Origin: Azorinus chamasolen
Taxonomy: Eukaryota > Mollusca > Bivalvia > Cardiida > Solecurtidae
Assembly: GCA_963576725.1 (NCBI GenBank)
Contig: OY755252.1
Span: 29,033,078 to 29,097,077, forward strand
Direction: 5' to 3'
DNA: 64,000 nt
Shown here piece after piece: positions 1-9,873 of the stretch (position 1 is its first letter; the number at the start of each line of letters is the position of its first letter). Made by a program: the position numbers and the translations under genes. The notes below the pieces were generated by a model. It was not told the DNA's origin. It was given only the letters and a program-made list of their open reading frames with translations, and made no database searches.

Positions 1-359
1 TTGTAAGAGCTACAAATAAAGAGACGTAACGCAAATATTTAAATCCCGGTTTTAGCGAGTAAAGGGAAAACACAATTACAAGCGTAAGAGTACCTAAAAT
101 GAATTACTTCCCCTGTAAAAGGGTAGTCGGGTTATGGTGAAACCCACTAAAATATGACATGAAAATACGATGGTATTTTTACAAGCAAAATGCCTTAACC
201 GGATAATCTCAACCTAAGCGTTGTTTTTGCACACAGTGTAGCAGCAGAACAGACGTCTGTAGGGTTCGTCTCGTCGAGATCTGCACATTTTGCTGTCGAA
301 ACGTTCTTCCTAGAGTGTCTACAGTACTTGTTGTGGAAAAACTAATTTCATTTTTGTAA
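1..359. other. Non-genic start of block A
   Basis: No gene is visible. From about 165 the sequence matches block C from about 46845. At 227-300 there is an imperfect hairpin-type segment (GCACACAGTGTAG, AGACGTCTGTAG, CTGCACATTTTG) like the hairpins carried by the MITEs elsewhere in the window. Confidence 0.6.
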
Positions 360-574
360 TTAACCCTTTCGCTGCCAAACTCTGTCGTCTGCTAACTTTG
401 TCGTCTGCTACAAATTTTCATTCTTTTGATTTTCTTCATTTTTGTTTCAAAAACATAGTAACAGTAACAAACAGTTTGGATCCTGATGAGACGCCGAGTT
501 ACTCGGCGTCTCATCTGGATCCAAACTGTTTGCATAGGTAATCACAGATCCGGCATTGGCAGCGAAAGGGTTAA
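360..574. mobile_element. TTAA-flanked MITE, family A (piggyBac-like)
   Basis: A 215-bp element bounded by TTAA at 360-363 and 571-574, with inverted ends CCCTTTCGCTGCCAA / TTGGCAGCGAAAGGG. A long near-perfect hairpin (473-532) with GATGAGACGCCGAG arms fills the middle. It has no coding capacity. Block C has the same flanks with a single TTAA at 47068-47071, so this is a true insertion with a TTAA duplication, as made by piggyBac transposases. Family assignment is inferred from the target site and the CCC ends. Confidence 0.9.
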
Positions 575-1644
575 AGGTTCTCGAACATGTATTTGCAGCA
601 AGTTCAACACTGGGTATATGTAAAGGTCATCACTAGATCTACAGTTTTGATTCAAACTTGTTGAGGTATAACACTTTATCTCATAGGCTATTCATAGACC
701 CAACCTCTTTGAATACATCTTCCGAAAAGGAGCATTTTATAGAGAAAAGGGACTCTTTAGAACTGTGTAGTTTTGAAACCATTGATAAATAGAGCATTTG
801 CTCCTATGGAGCAAATGTTCTAATTATGACAATGGTTTCAAAAAGTGACTTGAATGAGAGAATGGGTTAACACTATGTGTTGATTCATAGATTCAAGATC
901 CATGAGCTCCCCAGTTTTGACCCATTCCCTCATGTTGACGACTTTTGACGACTCTGAAAAAGTCGCTTTTAAGATGAGACAACTGAATAGTATGTGACCT
1001 TCATTCGGGAATCATTGGTTTACGGAGAATACCGATTGATTTGTAAAATCGCGATTTTACTTCCGGTATTACTGTAGTGCACATGAGAATCGGGTATGGC
1101 ATGAGCGTTTAAATAGGATTAGTTGTTACATGTACATGGACATCAGCAAAAACGCACTTACCGGGCGTAGACTTTACGTAAACATACGAATGATTTACCG
1201 AAGATTAAATAGTCTCAGGTTTATTTTGTCGTACAATACCGAGTGTCACCACTGGGTCCAAATATATTTTCACATGCAACAGATTGACCCTAGAAAGGTA
1301 CACATTCATCTACATGGAACATGTGTCACCTACCGTTTCTACCAATGCCAAAATTTCAGGTGAATAAATCATCTGGTAAGACGTATTCACAATGTTAATG
1401 TCTAACATGAATATTCAACAGGGAGAGTGTTAAATTACAATATATGACTAGACAAGTAACACGTGGTCTACTCTCATTCTACAACTGAAGACGATTGACA
1501 AAGTGTGTAGACCCTGGTCAGTCTTGTTCAAACTGGAGCTGATCTAGAGATAATCTGGCAGCATAAGTCAAGTCGGGTAATATTTACAGTTGAACACTGA
1601 AAACTTGAACTACAGGATAACAAAGGTCGGTTCTTCCATTTTTA
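575..1644. other. Non-genic block A sequence
   Basis: No credible gene. It aligns with 31170-32140 in block B and 47075-48485 in block C. It contains a family B MITE at 667-870. Short open frames here have no recognisable similarity and differ between the blocks. Position 1441-1442 is the empty TA site of the pogo-like MITE found in block C. Confidence 0.6.
667..870. mobile_element. Family B MITE (old copy, shared by A, B and C)
   Basis: The right end reads AATGGGTTAA. The centre is the ATAGAGCATTTGCTCC hairpin flanked by GAAACCATTG and its complement. The left TTAA is decayed. Orthologous copies at about 31217-31365 and 47160-47357 show that it predates the duplications. Confidence 0.7.
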
Positions 1645-1646
1645 TT

Positions 1647-1799
1647 TCCTAAATAAACTTACCTGACATACCAGTATGGATGATCTCCTTTCTCGGTCTG
1701 GGTTTTAGACATAACCGGAAGTGAAACTTTCACTATAACACCGCTACGTCACTTTCGTTATTAAACCACATGGTCTTTAGTATCTCTTTTCTTGCGAAA
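1647..1799 (+). repeat. Left inverted terminal repeat of the DIRS element
   Basis: Read against the complement of 7611-7765 it shares TACCTGACATA-like, ATCTCCTTTCTCGGTC, CATAACCGGAAGTGAAAC, TACGTCACTTTCGTTAT and CTTTTCTTGCGAAA segments in order, at roughly 85 percent by eye. Confidence 0.85.
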
Positions 1800-1897
1800 T
1801 TGTATGCATCGTTTCCGCTAATTTTCCTGTTTAGTTTTAGATTTAACTTAGGAATAGTTGTGTTGTGTAAACTACGTTTTTACATCGCGTTGATCTA

Positions 1898-2636
1898 ACA
1901 AGAGGTACAAGATAATCCGTATTTAGGCATACAGATATCCAAAGACCTCAAGTGGAGTGTGCACATAAACAATTTATGTAGAAAAGCCAACGCCACACTT
2001 GAGACGGAACCTGAGAAACGTTCCTGAAAAATGCAGGAAAACGGCATACATTTCAGTAGTAAGATCTATCATGGAGTATGGCGCAACCATCTGGAATCCT
2101 TACCTCAAAGGAGACATAGACAAATTGGAAAGAAATCAGAACCGTGCAGTCAGATTCGTAAAAAAGAACTATAGAGACAGAGAAACAGGAGCAGTCACAA
2201 GAATGAGAGAACAACTGGGGTTAGAGACCCTTGAAGACAGGAGACTAAGCCTTCGTCTAATACTTGTATAAGGTAGTTGAGGGCTTGGTACCTGCTCTAC
2301 CAACATCCACATTCACAAAGCCGGCAAAACCGAGAAGAAACATCAAAGCTACCAAGTTTAAAGACTGCGATACAAGAAACATAATAGAAAACCAAGTATG
2401 CAATAACTCAAGAGGGTTGGCAGTCCCAAATGGCAAGACCACTCAATACAGAAATTCATTCTTTGTAGACACTACTGTGCAATGGAACAAACTGCCTGAC
2501 AGCATAGTGCATGCTGATTCCGTAGAGGCTTTCAAGACAGCCCTACGAGATCATCGCCAATGACAAAGGCGTCTCTTCTCACCCGTCGTGTAAAAGCCTT
2601 TATAGGATTCTACGACGTATAGATACAGATACAGAA
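1898..2636 (+). pseudogene. 5'-truncated Jockey/CR1-type non-LTR retrotransposon, RT C-terminus
   Basis: Three overlapping frames read as the end of a non-LTR reverse transcriptase. A YLGIQISKDLKWSVHINNL segment (from about 1920) is followed by the thumb region with YISVVRSIMEYGATIWNPYL (about 2047-2106) and DKLERNQNRAVRFV, then a second frame (2264-2563) with the QWNKLPDSIV motif common at the C-terminus of this group. Frameshifts lie near 1999 and 2264. The 3' end at about 2610-2636 is a short AGATACAGATACAG tail, typical of such elements. The fragment sits inside the DIRS element just before its gag frame, so it landed there later or was fused to it. Confidence 0.8.
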
Positions 2637-2640
2637 CTTT

Positions 2641-3947
2641 ATGCCAGAAGATGGCGAAATTGGTTGGGACACTGACGTGACAAACACGTCGGAATCGCCA
2701 CTCCAGACTTCTACCGGGGATATTGTGCTGTCAAATACCGGTAAATCTTCTCACAAAATGAGAAAGAAACACTCAAGGTATGATGAATTAAATTGAAGAT
2801 TTACTGCCATGGAAAACATGTTGAAGAAATATGCACAATGTTCTATTACACAGAATGACTTGGCAAACAAGCCTACCACGTGTAGGTCGTCACAAATATA
2901 TCAGCGTGTCATAAATGATTCTGATAGTGATAGCGCGGATGGTGTTTCTTTGTTTGCTGGGAGTCAAATTTCGGGGTCTGACTTTGAAAATGAGAACAAT
3001 GACAAAATTGATAAGAACAATAACACTTTGACTCCACAAAAAGAGAGTCTGAGAGTAGGCTTATTTGATTTGTTTGGTGAGGATGCCATGGTCAAGAAGG
3101 ATGAGAAAGGTATGGCACTTATTCTAGACAAATCACAAATTGAGACTTTGGAACGTAACTATAGGTGCAAAGAGCCCATGTTTCTAAGTCCTTTTTCGGA
3201 AGAAACATTTTATTTGTTCCCAGTAGATGAGGATTCCGAGAAAAATAATCTTGAAGTACCATCCTTGGACCAATTAGTGGAATCCAGTTTGGTTAAGAGG
3301 TATGGCGAAAAAGCCTCTTTTGATAGAAACAAACGGAGATCTTTGTTTTCTCAGTCAACTAAGATGGTTGAGAAGATTGCTTAGGGCTAGTCATTCTATT
3401 GTACATGTAACAAAGTCTTGGAAATGTGCTACAATTCCTCCGGGCTGACGAATGTAATGAAACAAAGGCCGAGAAACAACTGAAATACATTTTTGCCATG
3501 TCTATTAAGGCTATAGATCAGGTAGGCAGAGCTGAAGCGTTTCATCACATTATACGTAAGTCTGTCGCTATCACTGATACAGATCTCTTTGAACAGCACA
3601 ATAGAAAAGAGATTTCGAATCTGCCTTTGAATGGCGAGGGTCTCTTTGGCTCAGGACTTCAGACGCTTCTTAAAGACCGTAAAGGGAAAAAGAAGCAATT
3701 TGAGGAACTAATTTCAGATATGAAAAGGAAAGATTTCAAAAGGAAATTCAATGGACCTCAGGCAGAGTTGAGTAAACGTCCATCATATGACAATATTTCC
3801 ACTGGCGAAGAACAGTCATGGAACACTTTTCGTATCCCAAAGTTGCCCAGAGACAACAATCCGGAAGCCTCTAGACTGCGCCCAGTGTACAGGTCACGAG
3901 GGTACAGCAACAGACGACCGATCAGAGGTTATGGTCGAGGAAGGTAG
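2641..3947 (+). pseudogene. DIRS gag-like protein, broken
   Basis: A frame opens at ATG 2641 and runs to TAG at 3382-3384, with one in-frame TGA at 2794-2796. A second frame in another phase covers about 3411-3947. The first part is polar and acidic and includes SDSDSADG and a FLSPFSEETFY segment. The second ends in an Arg/Gly-rich tail (RGYSNRRPIRGYGRGR), as nucleic-acid-binding gag tails do. Position before the reverse transcriptase and the basic tail support a gag-like role in packaging element RNA. The in-frame stop and the frameshift between about 3384 and 3411 make it non-functional. Confidence 0.7.
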
Positions 3948-3984
3948 GCAGGCCAGCTAACAAATAACAAGGTAAGTGTCATTG

Positions 3985-4995
3985 CAAAATTTCCCTAGAT
4001 ATCATTTTCTCCCGGAATGGGAAAGAATTACAACAGACAAATGGGTTTTAGAAGTTATCAGAGAGGGTTACAAACTAGAATGTTGGAGAAAAACACTCCA
4101 TTTATGGGAACAAAATCCACAAACGTTCCTTTGCAGATGTTACTAAGATAATATCTGTTGTAGTAGCTCATATTCGGAAACTAAGTATTCGACTTGCCAC
4201 TTACCTAGAAGACTGGTTGACAGTGAACAAATTAGTTGGTCTGTTAGAAAATCGAAGGAAAATGCTCAATCTTCTCTTCAATCTAGAGTTCATGATAAAC
4301 AAAAGCAAATCTCAGTTGGTTCCAGCTCAGGTCATAGATTTCATAGGAGGTCGGTTTGATTTGATGAACGGCCTCATATATCCTACACTAGAAAGACTGA
4401 AGGGGTTAAAATTAGCAGTACAAAACAGGTCACAGTCAGACATTTCATGGTTCTTCTCGGTATAATAGCATCATGTCTGGATCTAATTCCAAATGCGAGA
4501 TTGTTCATGAGACCTATCTAACTCCATTTACTGCAGAAATGGAGACCATCAAGAATATCACTCTCTGTACAGATCCCTGTTAGTCAAGAATCGCTTCCAC
4601 ACGTATAATGGTGGTCTCAGGATCAAAACAGCCAGGGGCAGATTTTTGCAAAAACCAGCATTTCCAATTAAAATAACAAGAGATGCGAGTGCATCATGGG
4701 GTTGGGGAGGTCACATGAACAATCTCACATGTCAGGGACAATTGAACAAACTGCAGAAACTGTTGCATATCGACTGGCTGGAAACAATGGCTGTATTCCA
4801 GACTACTCATTTGGTAGATCAACATTTTCTGATCAGGTCAGATTAAACAACTGTTTGCCAATACATCAATCGTCAAACGGCACACAATCAGTACAGTTGT
4901 GCAATCTTACGATAGATGTATGGAATCTGGCTCTAAAGCACAACCTGAACTTGAAAGCAGTGCACATTTTGGGAATGTTTTGGCAGATACATTGA
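3985..4995 (+). pseudogene. DIRS reverse transcriptase / RNase H-like region, broken
   Basis: The frame near 4000-4110 reads FLPEWERITTDKWVLEVIREGY, the N-terminal part of DIRS reverse transcriptases. The palm core that should follow is deleted. Reading resumes at about 4140 with the conserved Tyr-Leu-Asp-Asp-Trp box changed to YLEDW (4200-4215), then SKSQLVPAQVIDFIGGRF (about 4308-4362). From about 4640 an RNase H-like part follows with TRDASASWGWGGH, LETMAVFQTTH and FLIRSD, then a frameshift. Loss of the palm core and the changed catalytic Asp make it inactive. Confidence 0.8.
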
Positions 4996-5027
4996 GTCGT
5001 CAGCAAATTTGACCAACCGAGTGGTCC

Positions 5028-5510
5028 ATGGACAATGCAGTGGTTTGGAAAATATTTGGCATCTGGGGTCAGCCCAGCTTGTATCTGTTAGAGACAGCCA
5101 AAAACAAGAAAACACAACTGTTTTGTGCATGGACCCCTCACCCAAAAGCTTTTGTGCTGGATGCCCTGTCAACTGCATGGCAGAACATGTGTGTTTATGC
5201 CTTTCCACCAGTGCAAATTGTTCCCAAAGTTTTGAAACAGTTTCAGAATTTCCAGTGCAGAATGATATTGATTGCACCAGTTTGGCCCAGAAAACATTGG
5301 TATCCACAGGTACTGAAGTTTTTGATAGCGAACCCGTTGAAACAACCATGCACTCAATATCTATTGATACATTGCAAGGGGAGAGTGGTTTACTCACACC
5401 AAGAGACACTCCAGTTGACTGTATGGTTGTTATCCACAAATGTTACTCATCAAAAGGCTTTTCAAAAAAGACTAGAAAACTTTTGGCCAAATCAACAGAA
5501 GTACAAACAT
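5028..5510 (+). pseudogene. DIRS polyprotein segment after RNase H
   Basis: An open stretch from 5028 reads IWGQPSLYLLETAKNKKTQL, then FCAWTPHPKAFVLDALST and MILIAPVWPRKHWYPQVL. This block typically links RNase H to the recombinase in mollusc DIRS elements. From about 5508 the frame runs into an inserted SINE-like repeat, so the rest of the apparent protein to 5762 is repeat sequence. Confidence 0.75.
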
Positions 5511-5820
5511 GGGTCATGCAGGAAACACCACATACAGAACAAACAGTCGCCCGTACAGCAACACAAGGAAACAGCAAAAGTACATATTATAAAAACATCA
5601 AGAGACGCTCAAAGACAAAACAAACATACAATAGGGGGAAGATGGAAGTACCGCCTTGGAACGGTCAGTGACAAACGTTACTGGGGGGGGGGGGTTAAAC
5701 CCGTTTATGGGCGCCAAACCTCACACTTATTCCATCCCCACCCTAAAAGACAAACAGTGTAAATAAACGTATCCCCTCTCCGACAAATCAACAACCGCGA
5801 CGGCAAATACAGTGGTAAAG
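5508..5820 (-). mobile_element. SINE1 repeat inserted in the DIRS element
   Basis: It matches, in reverse, the repeat at 43397-43832: GAGTCATGCAGGAAACACCAC at one end, the ACCGCCTTGGAACGGTCAGTGAC core, TAAACCGGTTTATGGGCGCC-like and CCCCTCTCCGACTAATC-like segments. It has a poly-G run near 5684. It splits the DIRS frame; recombinase sequence resumes at about 5821. The outer 5' part of the repeat is missing. Confidence 0.75.
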
Positions 5821-5956
5821 ACTATAGAAGTAAGTTCAGACAGTTTGATAGCTGGTGTCGTGAACAGAAAATTGATACGTATACAGCATCTTTAACAAAT
5901 TGTGCAGATTTTCTGATTTGCTTATTTGAAAAAGGTTTCCTGTCGTGCCCTTAACG
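5821..5956 (+). pseudogene. DIRS tyrosine recombinase, N-terminal fragment
   Basis: One frame reads YRSKFRQFDSWCREQKIDTY followed by TASLTNCADFLICLFEKGF. This is the SAM-like N-terminal domain seen at the start of DIRS and Ngaro recombinases, which join element DNA to the target. It is interrupted upstream and downstream by SINE1 copies. Confidence 0.7.
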
Positions 5957-6450
5957 GCTTACCTGCAGGTGCTCTGACTTCAGCAAAGTCATTGAGTACA
6001 TATTTGACGGATTGCCACAGTTATTATGGTATGTTTTACATGTTGTCCTGTGTTCACCGTCGTGGGTAAGCCCAGCGGGGATACCTTTATTTACACTATT
6101 TGTAAAGCTAGGGTGACTTTGAGAGAAGTGTGAGGTTAGAACGTCCGTAAACCGGTTTAAACCCACAGTGGTGTTTTTGCTATTGGCCGTGCCAAGGCGG
6201 TACTCTCTTTGTCACCCTTCCTTTTGTTTGCATTGCGTCTTTGTGCTTGTGATTTTGTTCATGTGTGGAACGTTTGTCTCTGGTTCTTGTGTGTCTTTTG
6301 GTGTTTTCTGTGTTCATCTCGTGTGTGAGTGTGCGTTTGGGTGTGTGGTTGTGTGTGTGTGTATGTGTGTCATGCTGTCTATCGGTGTTTTGGTGGTGGT
6401 TGCGTCTTGTATGTGGCTTTGCTTGCTTGACTCTACTACTTTTCCATTTA
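5945..6450 (+). mobile_element. SINE1-related repeat, diverged copy inside the DIRS element
   Basis: It shares CATTGAGTACA, GGGATACCTTTATTTACAC, CCGTAAACCGGTTTAAACCC and GCCAAGGCGGTACT with the SINE1 family. It ends in CTACTACTTTTCCATTTA after a TG-rich low-complexity run (6330-6375). Its 3' half matches the repeat at 62680-62765 more than the 43397 copy, so it may be a subfamily. Confidence 0.65.
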
Positions 6451-6489
6451 AAGGACAGGACTATGAATGGGTATAGGTATATGCTATCA

Positions 6490-7168
6490 TCAGTCTAAGC
6501 ACCAGTTCATCATACGTTTACTGAAATGTGTTTTAATGAACGGCCACCAGAACGTAAACTGTTACATGAATGGGATCTTCGTCTTATTTTAGTTTGCCTG
6601 AAAGAAGAGCCTTTTGAACCACTTAAAGATGAATCCTTTAAGTTTCTCACATGGAAAGTACGCTTCCTTCTGGTCATCACATTTTAAAGGTGCAGTGACT
6701 TGCAGTCCTTACATTTGGAAGAATGATCTTTCAGTGTTCAAAAACGTGTAGTAACTTTTATTAGATCAGGCATTTCTAAACCAGATAGGCCGACACATCA
6801 TGGAAGTACTATTTATATTCCACATTTACCTGATAACAAACTTTTACATTCTAAGAGAGCCTTAGCAAAAAAACCAGAATCATTTAGAAGGCCAGGCACA
6901 GACGATATAGTCAAACTGTTTCTAGCTAACTAAGACACCACACAAACCAGTTACATTTCGGACAATGTCCAAGTGGTTGGAACAAGTTATAAGGTTCTGT
7001 TACAAAAACGCAATAAAACAGTTGGCAAAGTTCGAGGACATTCTAGCAGAAATGTATGCCATCATGGGCTCTCTATAAAGGTGTATCTTTAAAGCATATC
7101 ATGGAGGCTGCTGATTGGTCTAGGGAGACCCCATTCACTAAACACAATCTTAAAGCTTTAAATTAAGA
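6490..7168 (+). pseudogene. DIRS tyrosine recombinase, catalytic domain remnant
   Basis: Frames read FNERPPERKLLHEWDLRLIL (about 6525-6585), then WKVRFLLVIT and RCSDLQSLHLE, the conserved box around the first catalytic Arg. At the end GVSLKHIMEAADWSRETPFT (about 7080-7140) is the conserved C-terminal helix. The residues after it read KHNLKALN, with no Tyr where the nucleophile is expected. Several stops and frameshifts intervene, so it is inactive. Confidence 0.7.
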
Positions 7169-7610
7169 TTTTATTAATGATTAGGGAGACAGAATATTTG
7201 TTAATGTGTAAGGTAACACAATATATAGATGAATAATTTTTCTTGCGGATTCTGAGGAATGTGTAAATAGTTTAGAAGTCAACATTGTGTGAAGCAAGCA
7301 AGGAAACTTACAGAGATGTACAGTATTATAGGACTTGATGCATTTATACATATGTTGAAGTAGTAACATGTAGCTGTTTTAAAGCAGTCTATATACTTCC
7401 AAGATTTAGTGGAAAGTTTGATAAATAACTCCCACCTCCAGGGACACTGCTATGGAATCAAAGAAAATCCATACTGTTACGCTGGGTAAGTTTATTTATG
7501 AAATAAAAATTAAATTTGTATTCAAGTTTCATGAATAAATAATACTTACCTGACATAACAAATAACCCACCACCAACCCGACATGTCATTTATTAGTTCT
7601 TGGCGAACAC
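7169..7610. other. DIRS 3' non-coding region with internal complementary copy
   Basis: No coding signal. At about 7495-7560 a segment (AAATTTGTATTCAAG, CATGAATAAATAATACTTACC) is the inverted counterpart of the outer right end (7757-7795) and resembles the left end at 1650-1670. This fits the internal complementary region used by DIRS elements to circularise. Confidence 0.6.
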
Positions 7611-7765
7611 TTTCGCAAGAAAAGGACACTGAAGACCATGTTGTTTGATAACGAAAGTGACGTATTGGTGTTATGATAAATGTTTCACTTCCGGTTATGG
7701 CTAAAAAGCGGATTCGACCGAGAAAGGAGATAATCCTTATTGTTATGTCAGTTAATTAGATTCAT
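7611..7765 (-). repeat. Right inverted terminal repeat of the DIRS element
   Basis: This is the reverse complement of 1647-1799, with CACTTCCGGTTATGGCTA and GACCGAGAAAGGAGATAATC as the clearest blocks. Confidence 0.85.
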
Positions 7766-8149
7766 AAAACTTTAATTTGAATACAAATTTTGTTTTTTAC
7801 AATACAGAATTGTATCACTACTCATATCTAAAACACATATGACACCTTATGTAGATAGAAAGTAATGCTGGAAGTTCCTACATGAGCGTTCACCATTACT
7901 CTAGACATGCATTAAGCGGAGAATCTAAGCTTGCTCATATTTGAAATCCAATGACTAGAACTTTTGTTATCTTGAAGGAATGTGTATGGTGCCTTGATGT
8001 TCGAAATATCGAAGTTCAACTGTATTTACTAAACCGGGTTTGCAGAAAATTGGCAAATCTTTTTAGAGTACTTTGCACCGACTTGGATATAGGGCGAAGG
8101 AAACACATTATCAATTACATAAACTTTTTATTTTATTTTTATTTTAGTT

Positions 8150-8346
8150 ACTGACCGTTCAAAGGCGGTACTCCTACTTTCAGCCTATGGTCAATTTTGT
8201 TATTTAATATGCTTAATGTTTAATGTTTTTCTTCTTGATATGCGTCCTGTTATGTTTTGTCTTGTGGCCATACCGTTTCTTGTTTGATGGTGTTTGGTGC
8301 GGTGTCATTTAGTGTGTGGCTCTCCCTGTTTGACTATTTTTCCATA
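8150..8346 (+). mobile_element. SINE2 repeat, 5'-truncated
   Basis: It starts in TTACTGACCGTTC and ends GTGTGGCTCTCCCTGTTTGAC, matching 19140-19372 and 42430-42632. Blocks B (about 32795) and C (about 49060) lack it at the same point, so it arrived after the duplications or was lost twice. Confidence 0.75.
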
Positions 8347-8473
8347 ATTAATATATAACAACTGATAAGCTGTATTGTTGCCCTCTGACCAGGGTCTGCA
8401 CTGTTTGTTATTCAAAATCCAGTACCATGTTTAAGCCTTTCATACTGAGTGGACTATACAGCGTAATAATGGT

Positions 8474-8669
8474 TACCTTAGAACCTGTCTGAAGCGGGCG
8501 TCTAGAAGGAGGTCTATGTATGGGTCTATAAGGCAGGTGGTTGCTTAAAGTAGGTTAACAGTAACGTGGAAAGCTTCTATAGGAGCTTTCTTTAATATTG
8601 TTTCCCAGCATTAAGCAGCCCCTCCAATGTTCATTAAATGAATGACCGCTGAAGAGAGATTTTACTGTA
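8474..8669. mobile_element. Pogo-like MITE, family F, with internal hairpin
   Basis: The ends are GAACCTGTCTGAAGCGG and CCGCTGAAGAGAGATTTTAC. The centre is a stem with GGAAAGCTTCTATAGGAGC. Orthologues lie at 33895-34530 and 49255-49462. Assignment to the pogo/Tigger group is inferred from CAGT..AACC ends and TA targets in better-preserved copies. Confidence 0.65.
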
Positions 8670-8999
8670 CTCTATTAACACATCGCTTTGCAACGAACGA
8701 ATGGTGTGCATGTAAGAGTACATGTATTAGCTTTCACAATTATCTTTTTAAATCTTAACGTGTGCTATTGAAAACAAGCTTTTATGACTTGCTTAAGTTT
8801 GAATAGGCTTGAAACGATATTGTTGAACAATGCATTACACGTCCGGTTACATCATTGGGTACATGTAGCAACAGGTATTCTACAAAACACATATGTCGTC
8901 TGCTTCAATTCTGTGCCTTCATTTCGTTTGGAAATACAAAAAATGAGTGCCGAACGGCGAGACGGTGAGTTAGTCGGTACCCTGTTCGGCGCTAAGCTT
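8670..8999. other. Non-genic, conserved between the blocks
   Basis: No gene seen. It aligns with 34535-34855 and 49465-49850. It contains a short inverted motif CCGAACGG / CCTGTTCGG at 8950-8990. Confidence 0.5.
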
Positions 9000-9222
9000 C
9001 TAATTCTCGTCTGCAACCCAAGTTTTTAAATCATTCGGTAACATATGGGAATGTGATAAATAAATGCAAAACTTTTAAAGGAACAAAGCACATATACAGA
9101 AATAGAGATTTAGACTAAAAGTGAAGTACCTGATCAGACACCGCCTTGAAAAGGCGGCGTCTGATCTGGGACTGCACTATTTGTCGTTGTGCCTTATGCG
9201 ACATTGGAGGTGAAAGGGTTAA
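9000..9222. mobile_element. TTAA MITE, family A' (5' end decayed)
   Basis: The right end GGTGAAAGGGTTAA (TTAA 9219-9222) and the central hairpin ATCAGACACCGCC / GGCGGCGTCTGAT match 49855-50075 in block C. Block B lacks it: at 34856-34859 a single TTAA joins the flanks. It abuts the next MITE and shares its TTAA. Confidence 0.75.
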
Positions 9223-9392
9223 CTCTTTCGCTGCCAAATGTTGTCGTCTGCAAACTTTTTCGTCTGCTGCAATTTTCCATTTTAAAATATCTTTACTGTT
9301 GTTTCAAGAAACAGTCACATTGATAAACAGTTTGGATCATGATGAGACGCCGATTTACTCTTTGCATAGGTTATAACAGATGCGACAGTGAT
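9219..9392. mobile_element. Family A MITE, decayed, sharing a TTAA with its neighbour
   Basis: It starts TTAACTCTTTCGCTGCC at 9219 and carries half of the GATGAGACGCCGA hairpin. The other half and the right end are damaged. Orthologues are 34856-35028 and 50072-50267. Confidence 0.7.
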
Positions 9393-9659
9393 TATTCACG
9401 TAAGAACTATTGCCATAATAAATATGAAATAATTTTTTATAATGTCATGTGAATGCAGGATGTTCTTGCCATGGCAAAAACTGTAGAGCCATATATAATT
9501 TCGTAAACCAAATATGAGTTTTCTGATGCGGATCGTCTTTTGCAAAGGCGTAGAGAGGCGTATACTTATGAAGTAAAGGGTTCTATAGTGTCTGTAGATT
9601 TGTCGCCTGCTTGTAATTTAATAGTTGAAGTTTCTTGCTTTTTGTTATATAAAAACAAC
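9393..9659. other. Non-genic block A sequence
   Basis: No gene. It aligns with 35035-35330 and 36500-36600 in block B and with 50270-50586 in block C. Confidence 0.5.
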
Positions 9660-9873
9660 TTAACCCTTTCGCTGCCAATGCCGGATCTGTGATTACCTAT
9701 GCAAACAGTTATGATTCAGATGATACGCCGAGGAACTCGGCTTCTCATCAGGATCCAAACTGTTTGTTACTGTTACTATGTTTTTGAAACAAAATGAAGA
9801 AAATCAAAAGAATGAAAATTTGTAGCAGACGACAAAGTTAGCAGACGACAGAGTTTGGCAACGAAAGGGTTAA
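9660..9873. mobile_element. TTAA MITE, family A, block A only
   Basis: A 214-bp element between TTAA 9660-9663 and 9870-9873, in the opposite orientation to the copy at 360-574. The central hairpin has lost some pairing (GATGATACGCCGAGG / CGGCTTCTCATC). Block C has one TTAA at 50587-50590 and block B one at 36600-36603, with matching flanks on both sides. Confidence 0.9.

Larger units (their letters stand above)
1645..7797 (+). mobile_element. DIRS-like tyrosine-recombinase retrotransposon, degraded
   Basis: A 6.1-kb insertion present in block A but missing from the matching points of blocks B (about 32135) and C (about 48748). It has inverted terminal repeats (1647-1799 and 7611-7765) and a third related copy of the end sequence inside the right side (about 7495-7560), the layout expected of the internal complementary region of DIRS elements. 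Between them lie gag-like, reverse transcriptase/RNase H-like and tyrosine recombinase-like remnants in that order, all broken by stops and frameshifts. A non-LTR fragment and two SINE-like repeats are nested inside. Not functional. Confidence 0.85.

Noticed and set aside
480..500. A hammerhead-ribozyme-like CTGATGAG in the family A hairpin
   Set aside because: The GAAA segment and the three-helix layout are missing; the sequence is a simple hairpin.
473..532. Strong hairpins as transcription terminators or CRISPR repeats
   Set aside because: The window is eukaryotic, the hairpins sit inside mobile elements, and there is no regular repeat-spacer array.
4933..5439. A 168-residue open frame on the minus strand
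   Set aside because: It is antisense to clear DIRS polyprotein sequence on the plus strand and has no similarity of its own.
5511..5762. C-terminal part of the 244-residue frame starting at 5028
   Set aside because: From about 5508 the frame reads through an inserted SINE1; only the first part is DIRS protein.
6330..6380. TG-rich run as a telomere-like sequence
   Set aside because: It is a short irregular TG stretch within a SINE-related repeat.
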